A DNA stretch of 13,238 nucleotides from JAZDGX01 sp043806645 (GCA_043806645.1 JAZDGX010000090.1:1-13238); one strand, 5' to 3'; counted from the first letter of the stretch, positions 1 through 8,515 are shown. The notes: generated from the sequence alone by a model not told the origin. Made by a program: numbers and translations.

Positions 1-500
1 AGTGACTTCTCCTTCACCGGCCGCGGCAGCGGCCGGTCGATGTAGCGCTGCCGGAATTCCTCGACGCCGAGGGCGATCGCGGCCGACGGCCGCCGCGGCA
101 TCAGGCTGCGGCGGTCGTTGCTGACGACCGCCACGCCTCGACCCGCGCGCACCGCCGCCTGCGCCAACATGACGATCCGGTCGTCCGCCTCTTCCGGTGG
201 GTGGCTGAAGAGAATGCGCAGGAAGGGTGGCTCGGGATCAGGAACCCCGCACTCGCGCCGTCCATCGAAAACGATCGTCAGCGGTTCGCTCAAACGTGAG
301 GCGAAGCCCTGCAGCCAAGCCGCCAAGCGGCCGCGCGCCTGCGCCTTCTTCCCCTCCTCCTGCAACGCGGCGAATTCGGGAATGGAGAAGATGGCGTTGT
401 GCCCGTCGATGATCCATACCCGGCGTGTCCAGGCCTCCGGCACGAAACCCCCTTCTCCGGCGGCCGCGACATCGGGATGCGCGCCGGCCGACCCGTCCAT
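1..500 (-). CDS. YacP-like NYN domain ribonuclease (3' end beyond window)
   Basis: This is a predicted cytoplasmic endoribonuclease of the NYN/PIN-like fold, YacP (Rae1) type; Bacillus Rae1 cleaves mRNA on the ribosome. Direct translation gives 166 codons running off the left edge without a stop. The fold's markers are visible: WIIDGHNAI near residues 29-37 (first catalytic Asp), TIVFDGRRE (second strand and Asp), an EEADDRIV acidic pair before a helix, and VAVVSNDRRS (the last acidic strand). These match the NYN order of spaced acidic residues. The ATG at 500 is the only standard start after the in-frame stop at 582-584, but it lacks a clear ribosome site. A GTG at 443 is preceded by GGAGAAGGGGG and would begin the protein just before the first strand, as is usual in this family, so the true start may be 443. 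A terminator hairpin at 584-620 separates it from the lipoprotein gene upstream. Family assignment is firm; the specific substrate is unknown. Confidence 0.85.
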   Translation of the reverse strand, partial: MDGSAGAHPDVAAAGEGGFVPEAWTRRVWIIDGHNAIFSIPEFAALQEEGKKAQARGRLAAWLQGFASRLSEPLTIVFDGRRECGVPDPEPPFLRILFSHPPEEADDRIVMLAQAAVRAGRGVAVVSNDRRSLMPRRPSAAIALGVEEFRQRYIDRPLPRPVKEKS

Positions 501-583
501 TCTGCCGGAGCGCGGGGCCGGCGGGCAACCATCGCGGTGGCTTCGTCCCGGAATCCCCGCCGCCGCATCCTCGATCCGAGATT

Positions 584-620
584 AAAGCAGAAGAGAGAAC
601 CGAAGTTCTCTCCCTGCTTT
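584..620 (-). terminator. Hairpin terminator with UUCG tetraloop
   Basis: Inverted repeat about 83 nt past the lipoprotein stop. On the minus strand the arm AAAGCAGGGAGAGAAC (620-605) pairs with GTTCTCTCTTCTGCTTT (600-584) around a TTCG loop. The loop is closed by C-G, giving the very stable C(UUCG)G tetraloop, with only a small internal mismatch. The U-run is short (CTTTAATCTC), so it is an imperfect intrinsic terminator. The arms also carry A/T runs on the plus strand, but no gene there needs ending. Confidence 0.7.
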
Positions 621-702
621 CCCCCGACGTCCTGAGGGGCGCAAAGGTCGCCGGGGCGAATCCAGGCCCGCCGGCCGGCCCAGCGGGACGCGTCCGCTGA
701 CC

Positions 703-1827
703 TCAGAGGGCCGGAACGATCCTCGAGCCGCTCCAGATGCCGTTGAAGACCCCCCGACCCTCGTCCCGGCTCGCCCAATGGCCCTTGATGTCGCCGAGCG
801 CGACGCCGTGGCGATCGACCCATTGTCCCCGGAAGCGGCCGACATGGGCAGGCTGGGAATCGTTGTCGACCACACCGGACTCGACGCCGGTCTCGGTCAC
901 TTCCCACGTGCCGCGCAGGAATCCGCCAAAGCGGCCGCCATGGCCGATGTACTTGCCGAAGAAGACGTGATCGCCTTGTTGATTGACGCCGTAGTGGCCG
1001 CGCATGAAGCCGGCGGGCCGGCCGTCTTCCGAGATCCAGGCGCCGCGGAAGGTGCCGACAGGCTCACCGGCCAGCCGGCCCCAGTATCCATTGCAGAAGC
1101 CCTGCACCTGCCCGGCCTCACCGATCCGGAATGCGCGCAGCGAGATGCGCGCGGACTCACCCGCCTCGATCAATTCGTCGAGGTCCTCGAGATCGGCGGT
1201 GGTGTACTCGCGGATGACATCGTTCAGGCGCACGGAAAGCTGCTGCTCGGGAACCGCCCCGCTCGAATCGGCGGGCACGACGATCATGACGCGCAAACCG
1301 TCGTAGAAATCGGCCGTGACCGATTCCCAGGCGAGCGAATCGCGCGAGGAACGAGGCAGGATGCGATCCTCCCAGCGTTCGAAACCCAGCAGGCTCAGCA
1401 GACGGATCGCCCCGTTGCTCAGGGTGAGGGACCCGTTCCACTCCGTGGTCTCAACCGCGACGGGAGCGGCCGCGGTGTCGGCGTCCTCGAAGAGGTTGCC
1501 CCAGAGAATGGTCAATGAGTACATCACCCTCCCGGGATGCTCTTCGATGGCTCTCGCCCGCCGGCGCTCCTGCGCCTGCAATCCGGAGTACCCGTCCTCC
1601 ACGGGAGTCTCGACCTCGGCCGCCGCGGCGAGCGCCGGGTCACCGAAAGCCGCCTCCTCATCGACGGGCAGGAACCCGCCGTAGGCATCCTCCAGATCCA
1701 CCGTCTGACTCTCGGCGACGTAGACGTCGCCGCTGCCCGTGGAGTTGTCGTGACTGCAACCGGTCCAGAGCAGCAGCACCCCAAACGCCAGAGCGATGAT
1801 GGATCCGTCGACTCGCATGGACTTCAT
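703..1827 (-). CDS. Lipoprotein with G-x-x-G-x-W/Y repeats, function unknown
   Basis: A 374-residue predicted lipoprotein of unknown function. The start at 1827 is chosen because AAGAAGGGGG lies 7 nt upstream and a signal peptide follows directly: a short N-terminus, a hydrophobic run (IIALAFGVLLLW) and a lipobox-like WTGC with Cys24. An upstream in-frame start at 1917 would put 30 unrelated residues before the signal and is rejected. After an acidic linker, a central domain (about residues 100-240) contains LTILWGNLFED, W-N-G-S-L, GFERWEDRILP and DGLRVMIVV. The last 130 residues hold eight units of G-hydrophobic-x-G-x-W/Y, for example GTFRGAW, GFMRGHY, GFLRGTW, GRFRGQW, GDIKGHW and GVFNGIW, about 16-26 residues apart, probably a beta-repeat sheet. 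I do not recognise a named family; MORN-like repeats were considered, but the spacing and sequence do not fit. It has its own upstream spacer and a downstream terminator, so it is probably a single-gene unit. Confidence 0.85.
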   Translation of the reverse strand: MKSMRVDGSIIALAFGVLLLWTGCSHDNSTGSGDVYVAESQTVDLEDAYGGFLPVDEEAAFGDPALAAAAEVETPVEDGYSGLQAQERRRARAIEEHPGRVMYSLTILWGNLFEDADTAAAPVAVETTEWNGSLTLSNGAIRLLSLLGFERWEDRILPRSSRDSLAWESVTADFYDGLRVMIVVPADSSGAVPEQQLSVRLNDVIREYTTADLEDLDELIEAGESARISLRAFRIGEAGQVQGFCNGYWGRLAGEPVGTFRGAWISEDGRPAGFMRGHYGVNQQGDHVFFGKYIGHGGRFGGFLRGTWEVTETGVESGVVDNDSQPAHVGRFRGQWVDRHGVALGDIKGHWASRDEGRGVFNGIWSGSRIVPAL

Positions 1828-2215
1828 CGTCGTTCCCCCTTCTTTCGGCCCGTGGCCGGGGCAAAGCCCGAAGATCACTCCCCTCGCGCAGCCCCTCCTG
1901 TGTCCGACCGCCTGCATCTATTGCCATTTCCATGCCAGGAGCCCGAAAGGGGATGCGCCACGAGGATGGATTCTTTCAATCCCTTACGGGAACGCCAGAT
2001 CGAGCGGGCGACCGGCCCGCACGGGCGCGGAGGGACCTCCGGAGCGCGCCAGTGAAAAGCCTTTGCGTGCTCCATGCGGTACGCCACCCGGAAGGGACCT
2101 GTACGGGATGGGGCGATCGCAGCGAGGCCCGACCCGCGGAGAGAGACGTATCGCCGATGGGTGCGGCTCGCTCGACGCGGCTTCGATCGGAATTCCAGAC
2201 GGAGTACGGGTGGCC
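1828..2215. other. 388-bp intergenic region with several hairpins
   Basis: It lies between the stop of the giant propeller gene (2216) and the lipoprotein start (1827), and I see no supportable gene in it. It contains several inverted repeats: 2004-2009/2015-2020 (GCGGGC/GCCCGC), 2024-2029/2045-2050 (GGCGCG/CGCGCC enclosing the palindrome CTCCGGAG), 1968-1972/1978-1982 (GGATT/AATCC), and CGGCC/GGCCG just before the lipoprotein ribosome site. It probably holds the end of the giant gene's transcript and the lipoprotein promoter. I could not find a convincing -35/-10 pair or a U-tract terminator. Confidence 0.5.
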
Positions 2216-5200
2216 TTATCGGATCAGCATGAGTCTGCGAACGCCGCGCCATCGCGCCGCATCCAAGCGCGCAAAGTAAACCCCGCTGCCGGCCGGCGCG
2301 CCGTTCTGATCGGACCCGTCCCAGGCGATGGCATGCAAGCCGGGCTGGCAGGGACCCTCGAAGAGGGTGCGGACGAGGCGGCCCGTGACATCCAGAATGG
2401 AGAGGCGCGCAGATGCCACCGCGCCGGGAATCCCGAAGCGGATGGTCAGCAATCCCCCCCTCCCCGGGTGCAACGGGTTCGGCACCGGTGGAGCCAGGAA
2501 GAAGACCATGGGCGTCCCCGAAACGCGAATCGAGACCCGCGGGAAGGCGTGGGACGAGCCGTCGGGCAGAAGCGCGAGCAACTGGTACTCGTAGAGAGCT
2601 CCGGGATCGACGTTCGCATCGACGAAGCAGGCCTCTCCCGTACCCTGGATCGGATCGTCCGGGTTGAGGAGATCGAATCCGCCCGCGGGGATTTCGGGCA
2701 TCCGGCGATAGACGTAGAAATCGGCCGGTCCATAGGCGTCTACCGGCGACCAGCAGACCTGCACGCCCCCGCTCGTTTCCAGCAGACGCACGGCAAGCGC
2801 GACGGCCGTGATCTCGAAGCGGGCATCGATCCCGTGCGGCCGCACGAAGGGAGGACCTCCTCGATAGAGCTGGCAACTCGCTTCGCCCGGAAAGCGGAGG
2901 ATGCTGCCGGTGGGGGCCGGGAAACCGCCCGGATTGGCCGTGGCGTCGGAGAGCAGCACGCGGCCCGCGCCGTCCATGAGCATGCTCTGCGGATCGCTGG
3001 CGGTGAAACAGCCCGCATAGGTGGTCGGTGCCGACTCCCCCGTCACGCGATAGATCGAACCGCCGACCATGAGCCGGTCGAGCACGAGGAGCGTGCCGTC
3101 GGAGTCGAGCGTCCCGGCGCGCGGCGACAGGAAGGGCGCACCCTGCCAGAACGGTTGGACAGACCCCTGCCCAGGATCGACCACGAAAACCCCGCCTGTT
3201 CGCCCGGTCCCTCCACCGGAGCCGCGATCGATCACATACAGCCTGCCCTTCAACGGATCGAGCACCAGATCCGTGGGGGCGACGAAGCGGCTGTCGGAGG
3301 CGATCACGCTCCCGGTGCCCGCCTCGAGGTCGACCTGATAGATCGCTCCCGGGCCCGGGCCATCCCCCGGCAGCAGGTCGAGCGGATCGGCGCCGCGGTC
3401 CAGGATGAAGCAATGCGTGCTGTCGAGCACCGCCAGAGCGACCGGCTCGACCAGCGTCGAGTCCTGGAAGACGACCTGCATCCGCCCGGTGCGCGTGCTC
3501 GCGCTCAGCAGACAACCCGCAATGCCGCGGCCTTCGGGATCGGCCCGCGCGTCCAGCACGAGCACCTCGGTCTGACTTCCGGAAACGAGCGCTACGTCCG
3601 CCGGCTGGCGCAGGTCCTCGCTGAGAAACACCGCCACCGCGTCGCGGGTCAGCCCCTCCACCCGAAACACCGCACCCCGCGCGGACGGATCGTTCCAGGG
3701 ATTCGCCAGGCCGTCGGCCACGAGCACGTCACCCTCGCTCGTGACATTCGAGATGTAGTGCCGCAGGCCGGCCGAGTCGGCCTCGACGCTGCTGCGCAGG
3801 AGCATGGCATCCTGCTCGATCCACGGCGTGTCCCCGGGCAGGCGCCGGGCGATCACGGCGTCATAGACGAGCTGCACGCTGTCTCCACCGGCCAATTCGC
3901 CTTCCCAGACGATCCCGCCGCTGCTCGCCTCCGCGGCACCCCGGCTCGCGGAAAGCGAGCCGGCGATCAGCTGCAGATTCGACGAAAGATCGATCGTCAA
4001 CCGAGCCTCGCGCTCGCGAAGCGCGGTCGGGTTCTCGGCGGTGAATTCGCAGTGCAGCGTGTCGCCCCCGTCCCGCCACCACCCGCCGGCATCGTCGCGC
4101 TCCGCCCAGCTGCGGATGCGGACCTCCGGCGAGGGCACCCTCGTCAAGGCCTGCAGCCGCACGCACTCGGGATGTCCAAGGCTCCCGAGCCGTTCACCCG
4201 TGATCAGATCGAAGCGATGCAGGGCGCCCGTCGAGCCCCCGCCCCCCGCCGTGCTCGTCGAGTCGATGACCAGGAGTTCGTTCGGCGGGCGGCGCAGCAC
4301 CCGCGTCGGTGTCGCGAGTGCCGAGGAGACGGCGAAGAGATCGATCCGGCCCGTCTCGGGGTTGATCACGCGGATCCCGCCGCCGCCCTCGCTCTGCCAG
4401 AGGGGATCGGTGAACAGCAGCCTGCCGTCGTCGAGCCAAAACAGGCCCTGAGGATCGCCCAGGGTCGGATCGGCGACCGTGTCCACGACCGCGCGCGTCT
4501 GCAGGTCGACGGCGAAGAAGGCGCCGGTATTCAACACGGAATAGTTGAGGGGATTCGCCCTGAGATCGGCGACCCACAGGCGCCCTGCCCCATCCGTCAC
4601 CATGTCCACCGGCTGGCGGAAGCAGGGAGGACACGTGAAGGTCTCGACCTCGCCGCCGTCTGCGGGAACGCGGAAGAGCGCACCCCGCCCCACTCCGCAG
4701 ATCGCCCCGGAGTCGAGCACGAGGTAATCCCCATCGGGCAGAACGTGCACCCGTTGGGGGGAGACGAAGGGTGCGCCCCCGGCCAGCAGCTGCAAGTCGT
4801 CGGACTCCAGATCCCAGAGCCAGAGGGCACCCGTATCCGGGCCGAACTCCAGGGTGTCGGCCTCGCTTTCGAGCAGCAGCAGGCGGTGTTCATCCAGCAT
4901 CAGGATGTCGATGGGCTGCACGAGGCCTGCGTGCGAGCGATGGGGAACGAGGACATGGTCCTCTTCATTGTACTGAAAGAGCGCCCCGTGATGGCCCGTC
5001 CCAAAGGGATCGGCGGCCGCGTCCAGAACCACGACCTGGTTCGGCAGGAACGGTCCCACGATCGTGTCCGTCACAGCCAGCGAGGGTGGATTCGGAACAC
5101 CGGACATGCGCATGACGATCTCGACGACTTCCCCCGAAGGCGCCATGGAATCGACGCGAAAGACGGCGCGCAGCGTTTCGGGAGCAAGGAAGGCGAGATC

Positions 5201-7723
5201 CGCCGACCAGTACAGCGAGCCCCGTCCATCATCGCGGACGTGTCCGCCGGAGACCGACTGCGTAACCGGCTCGAGCAGGAGGCTGGGATATTCGATCCGC
5301 CCTCCTGCTCCCAAAGCGGGCATGGGGGTGAAATTCTCCACCACCGTCTCGACCCGCAGGGTGTCCCCCGGACGCAGGGGCTCGCCGGAAGGATCCTGGA
5401 TCTTGAGCGAAAGCAGCACGGGCTCGGGACTGCGCCACGCGGCCGCCCGCCGCGGGCGCCCGAGCTGGTAGTGGAAGCTCTGAATGGCGAGGTCCCACTC
5501 CTGGCCGCCGGCCCGTTCGAGGCGCAGCAGGCCGCCGTGCAGAGCGTAGTAGGGATTGCTCGACCAGTCGCAAACGACCATGTCCCCCGAGGCCAGGCGC
5601 TCGATCCCGACCGGGGCGCGCAGAAGCGTATCCTGCAACCCGTCGGCCACGCGGTTGAAGGAGAAGACGCCCCCCGGAAAGCGGACCAGCCGGATCACCG
5701 ACGGACGGCTCGAGGCTGTATCGGTCACAAAGATCGAACCGTCGTCGTCGACCAGCACGCTGAAGGGATCGTCCATCAAGCCCGCGCTCGCATAGCGGCG
5801 GACATGGCGTCCCTCACGGTCGAGCTCGACGAGGCGGCCCCAGCGTCCGGAGGAGGGATTGGAAACGAAATCGGCGACCAGGTAATGCCCGCCCCGGTCG
5901 GGGCAGATGTCGACGGGATCGCGCATCACCGTGGAATCGCTGGTCGTGAAGAACTGCGTCAGCTCACCCGATTGCGGATCGAGGCGGTAGACGACCGGAG
6001 GCATGAAATAGGGATAGTAGGCCTTCGCATCGGTGATCAGCAGGGCCCCGTCGTGCGCGAGGCAGATCGCGGTCGGAATCGTCAAGGGCGCCCCTTCGTA
6101 CAGCGTGCGCAAGGAACGGTCGACGGGATCGACGGCTACGACCTTGGGACGAGCGGGTGCCACGTCGAGGACATAGACCGTGCCGTCGGGCCCGAACGTG
6201 AGGTCGGTCATGCGCGGCAATCGTTGGCGGTTCGCCTGCCACTCGACGGGCTGGTAGTTCCCCACGCCGAGGGTGAAGATGCGCGGCGAAGGCGCCGCCG
6301 TGCCCGCATCGAGGAAGAGAATCTCGGGAGGGGCCGCGGGCGCATCCACGACCACGACGAGCGACTCGGTGCGCTGCACGAGAGCGCCGGTCAGCGAGAC
6401 GGGAAGCGCGAACGATCCAGACGCAAGATCGGCGGGAACGCGCAGATCGACCGTCACGGCCAAGCTCTCGGCCCCATTCAACTCGCCTTTCCAGAGAAAT
6501 CGCCCTGTCCCCGGCTCGAGGGAAACCTCCCCCGCCTCCGCGGCCGCCGTGGCGAAGAGACACTCCAGGGGATCGAAGTCCACGGCGAGCTCCAACCCTC
6601 CCCCGATCTCGGCGCCCCGATTGACAAGTGCTGCCTCGAAGGAAAGGCTCGCGCCGGGATAGGTGCGGGTGCCGTTCAAGCCGGCGAGATGGAAGCTGCT
6701 CGCGTCAAGGTCGGGGCCGTCGTAGAGCGCCAGGGCCGCCAGTTCGGTGAACTGGGGGTGGCCGAGGCTATCGAGGACCGCGCCCGACTCAAGATCGATG
6801 CGCAGCAAAGCCCCATGGCCCCCCTCGGACCCCCACGGCTCCGCCTGCCGGTCCAGGACGACGAGTTCGTCGGGCGAAAGCAGAAGCAGATCGATCGGTT
6901 CCCGGAACGCCGCGATGGCCAGTGTGTCGGTAACCGTCCGCGACTCGAGCGATATCGAGAAGACGGCCCCTCCTGCTTGCGTGTATCCCGGAATGCTCGC
7001 TTGCGCATCGGCGAGCAACAGCGTCCCGGCGTCGCGCAAGGCGATCGCCGCCGGGAGTGCCGCGAAGCCCAGCGACAGGATCGGCTCCGCACTGTGCAGT
7101 TGCGGGTTGATGCGGTAGATCGCGCCCGTGCCGGGAACGCCGGGGCTCATCCTGCCCCAGGGATCCATCACGAAGAGACTCCCATCCGGACCGACGGCCA
7201 CGGCGCTCGGGGCCACGAAAAGCGGATCGGTGGCCAGGAGCGTGACGGCACGAGAGGTGGGATCCAGCCGCAAGAGCGCGCCGTGGTAGCCCTCCTCGAG
7301 AGGATCGGAATCCCGATCCAGGACATAGATCTCGCCGGAAGGTCCGCGCGCCAGATCGATCACATGCTTGAAATCGGGATTGCGGATCACGCGGGGCCGC
7401 TCGGTGGGAGGCCGATAGGGATCGATGTTCCAAATCCGCGAGCCGTCGCCCGTGTAGATGGCCTTGTCCGGCCCCCAGGAGACCCCGTCGAGCTCGCCGA
7501 AGGCATCGAAGTAGACCGCGGGGCGTACGCCCGTGTCTCCGAAGCCGGTCAGGAGGATCGCACCCGTCAGTGTATCGCCCGGCCACCCCCGATCCAAGAC
7601 GAGCAGATCGCCCCAGCGCGGGGCCTCCCCCCCCGCCGGGACCGCCAGGCAGGCCGCACACGTCAAGGAGCATAGCGCCCGCGCGACGGTTGTCCGCGGC
7701 CTGTGGAAGGCAGCGCCTTTCAT
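2216..7723 (-). CDS. Giant secreted four-propeller protein with FlgD-Ig-like C-terminus
   Basis: An 1835-residue secreted or surface protein. The start at 7723 is set by GGGAGAGG 5 nt upstream and a signal peptide at residues 1-34 (basic RPRTTVAR, hydrophobic ALCSLTCAACLAV, cleavage near GGEA). Approximate layout by residue: propeller 1, 35-340; Ig-like spacer 1, 342-460; propeller 2, 468-755; spacer 2, 765-890; propeller 3, 895-1190; spacer 3, 1195-1320; propeller 4, 1325-1630; Fn3-like domain (VQVCWSPVDA to YEYQLLALLPDG), 1636-1740; FlgD-Ig-like module, 1740-1835. Each propeller shows six blades marked by a motif like LLVLDR-x-ADP, then G-ALLRID, resembling NHL/SMP-30-type repeats. The end carries PVPNPLHP, SILDVTGRLVRTL, AWDGSDQNG and SGVYFARL. 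That module is known as a cell-surface or secretion-associated C-terminus in FCB bacteria. No catalytic residues are evident; a binding or scaffold role is inference. It is flanked by non-coding spacers and is probably transcribed alone. Confidence 0.9.
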   Translation of the reverse strand: MKGAAFHRPRTTVARALCSLTCAACLAVPAGGEAPRWGDLLVLDRGWPGDTLTGAILLTGFGDTGVRPAVYFDAFGELDGVSWGPDKAIYTGDGSRIWNIDPYRPPTERPRVIRNPDFKHVIDLARGPSGEIYVLDRDSDPLEEGYHGALLRLDPTSRAVTLLATDPLFVAPSAVAVGPDGSLFVMDPWGRMSPGVPGTGAIYRINPQLHSAEPILSLGFAALPAAIALRDAGTLLLADAQASIPGYTQAGGAVFSISLESRTVTDTLAIAAFREPIDLLLLSPDELVVLDRQAEPWGSEGGHGALLRIDLESGAVLDSLGHPQFTELAALALYDGPDLDASSFHLAGLNGTRTYPGASLSFEAALVNRGAEIGGGLELAVDFDPLECLFATAAAEAGEVSLEPGTGRFLWKGELNGAESLAVTVDLRVPADLASGSFALPVSLTGALVQRTESLVVVVDAPAAPPEILFLDAGTAAPSPRIFTLGVGNYQPVEWQANRQRLPRMTDLTFGPDGTVYVLDVAPARPKVVAVDPVDRSLRTLYEGAPLTIPTAICLAHDGALLITDAKAYYPYFMPPVVYRLDPQSGELTQFFTTSDSTVMRDPVDICPDRGGHYLVADFVSNPSSGRWGRLVELDREGRHVRRYASAGLMDDPFSVLVDDDGSIFVTDTASSRPSVIRLVRFPGGVFSFNRVADGLQDTLLRAPVGIERLASGDMVVCDWSSNPYYALHGGLLRLERAGGQEWDLAIQSFHYQLGRPRRAAAWRSPEPVLLSLKIQDPSGEPLRPGDTLRVETVVENFTPMPALGAGGRIEYPSLLLEPVTQSVSGGHVRDDGRGSLYWSADLAFLAPETLRAVFRVDSMAPSGEVVEIVMRMSGVPNPPSLAVTDTIVGPFLPNQVVVLDAAADPFGTGHHGALFQYNEEDHVLVPHRSHAGLVQPIDILMLDEHRLLLLESEADTLEFGPDTGALWLWDLESDDLQLLAGGAPFVSPQRVHVLPDGDYLVLDSGAICGVGRGALFRVPADGGEVETFTCPPCFRQPVDMVTDGAGRLWVADLRANPLNYSVLNTGAFFAVDLQTRAVVDTVADPTLGDPQGLFWLDDGRLLFTDPLWQSEGGGGIRVINPETGRIDLFAVSSALATPTRVLRRPPNELLVIDSTSTAGGGGSTGALHRFDLITGERLGSLGHPECVRLQALTRVPSPEVRIRSWAERDDAGGWWRDGGDTLHCEFTAENPTALREREARLTIDLSSNLQLIAGSLSASRGAAEASSGGIVWEGELAGGDSVQLVYDAVIARRLPGDTPWIEQDAMLLRSSVEADSAGLRHYISNVTSEGDVLVADGLANPWNDPSARGAVFRVEGLTRDAVAVFLSEDLRQPADVALVSGSQTEVLVLDARADPEGRGIAGCLLSASTRTGRMQVVFQDSTLVEPVALAVLDSTHCFILDRGADPLDLLPGDGPGPGAIYQVDLEAGTGSVIASDSRFVAPTDLVLDPLKGRLYVIDRGSGGGTGRTGGVFVVDPGQGSVQPFWQGAPFLSPRAGTLDSDGTLLVLDRLMVGGSIYRVTGESAPTTYAGCFTASDPQSMLMDGAGRVLLSDATANPGGFPAPTGSILRFPGEASCQLYRGGPPFVRPHGIDARFEITAVALAVRLLETSGGVQVCWSPVDAYGPADFYVYRRMPEIPAGGFDLLNPDDPIQGTGEACFVDANVDPGALYEYQLLALLPDGSSHAFPRVSIRVSGTPMVFFLAPPVPNPLHPGRGGLLTIRFGIPGAVASARLSILDVTGRLVRTLFEGPCQPGLHAIAWDGSDQNGAPAGSGVYFARLDAARWRGVRRLMLIR

Positions 7724-7735
7724 GAGGGCCTCTCC

Positions 7736-7830
7736 CGGCAGGCAGCCTGCGCTTTCCGGCCGTCCAGGGGTTTCCTCTCTTGGCACGATCTCGAGATCAT
7801 CCGCTCGGCCTTGCCTGCCTCGGGGCAGGC
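7736..7830. promoter_or_regulatory. Cluster of palindromes upstream of the giant gene
   Basis: The 142-bp gap between the HEPN stop and the giant gene start holds three dyads. GCCTGCC/GGCAGGC with a 4-nt TCGG loop lies at 7813-7830. A perfect 12-bp palindrome GATCTCGAGATC lies at 7787-7798. GGCAGGC and GCCTGC back to back lie at about 7738-7751, reusing the first dyad's half-site. The first could end the HEPN transcript, though no U-run follows. The shared half-site next to the giant gene could be an operator. No clear -35/-10 boxes were seen. Confidence 0.35.
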
Positions 7831-7865
7831 GCGATGGGTCCCTTCTTCAGAATCGGCCGGACGGC

Positions 7866-8390
7866 TCATCGCGGTGAGGGATCTTCCTCCGGCGGGCGGC
7901 GATCTCCATGCGGGCGCACCCGCGGTTCGGGGAGCTCTGGATCGACCTTGGAAGGATCCAGATCGGGCAGGGACAGAAGCGTCAGGACCCGGCGGACCAC
8001 CGGAAGCGCCCAACCCAGCATCTGCTGCGCCTCCGAGCGGGAACTGCGCCCCCCGCTGTAGACGCTATCCTTGATGGACTTACCCTCCCGAAGCTGGACG
8101 ACCACCTCGCTGGGCAGTTCACCCGGTGCGATCAGAAGCTGTTCCAGTCCGGTGCACAGCCCATAGAGATTCGTATCCATGAATCCTTTCGAGAGGAGGG
8201 CGGCGCGGGAAGCGCGATAGAGGGCGAAATAGGCCAGGGTCGTCGCTTCATCCCAGATGCCGCCCCGAAAGCGCGCCCGGGAACGCTCCAGCTCGCCCAC
8301 CGCCGAACGCAATTCGCCCGCCACCTTTTCGGGGTCGGGCTCTATCTTCTTCAGGCGACCCTTCGCGATGCAGTCGGCAAAGCGATCCAA
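7866..8390 (-). CDS. HEPN domain protein, orphan
   Basis: A 174-residue cytoplasmic protein. The N-terminus has the HEPN family pattern: KGRLKKIEPDPEKVAGELRSA, then a helix-rich stretch with GIWDEATTLAYFALYRASRAALLSKGF (residues about 45-70). In most members this reads AYYAMFHAARALLLSKGY. HEPN domains bind or cut nucleic acid and often pair with a small nucleotidyltransferase as toxin-antitoxin or substrate-adaptor modules. The R-x4-6-H ribonuclease motif is not present; the only His is in the C-terminal tail, so cleavage activity is doubtful. The start is TTG at 8390, with GGGG about 5 nt upstream. No ATG or GTG occurs in frame before the upstream stop, so the start is tentative. The last 35 residues are a Pro- and charge-rich tail. 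No nucleotidyltransferase gene lies on either side: MgtE ends 125 nt upstream and the giant gene starts 142 nt downstream. Confidence 0.8.
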   Translation of the reverse strand: MDRFADCIAKGRLKKIEPDPEKVAGELRSAVGELERSRARFRGGIWDEATTLAYFALYRASRAALLSKGFMDTNLYGLCTGLEQLLIAPGELPSEVVVQLREGKSIKDSVYSGGRSSRSEAQQMLGWALPVVRRVLTLLSLPDLDPSKVDPELPEPRVRPHGDRRPPEEDPSPR

Positions 8391-8515
8391 GGAAAACCCC
8401 AGCCGCTCTTGGAAGTTTACATGGCCAGTTTAGACCCACCCCATCCGTGGATGCTACCTTCTTCCGCCTCTCTGGGGGGAAGGGATTTTCCGCCACTCCT
8501 GACCGCTCCTCGAGT

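Noticed and set aside
682..698. A GGACGCGTCC palindrome with AGC/GCT flanks just after the lipoprotein stop
   Set aside because: No loop and no U-run; the better terminator is the UUCG hairpin at 584-620.
1973..1991. CTTTCAATCCC followed by TTACGGG resembles the end of some CRISPR repeats
   Set aside because: Only one copy is present, with no second copy at spacer distance and no cas gene in the window.
1875..3515. A 546-codon minus-strand open frame overlapping the giant gene's 3' part
   Set aside because: Arg/Ala/Ser-rich shadow in another frame; the giant gene's own frame carries the propeller, Fn3 and FlgD-Ig-like motifs there.
1796..7675. A plus-strand open frame of 1959 codons opposite the giant gene
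   Set aside because: It is rich in Arg, Gly, His and Glu without any domain or signal, and mirrors the coding strand of a well-supported protein. Long antisense frames are common in GC-rich genes.
8404..8440. TAAAC repeated around TGGCCA upstream of the HEPN gene, reminiscent of insertion-sequence ends
   Set aside because: Very short, with no transposase, no matching far end and no target duplication seen.
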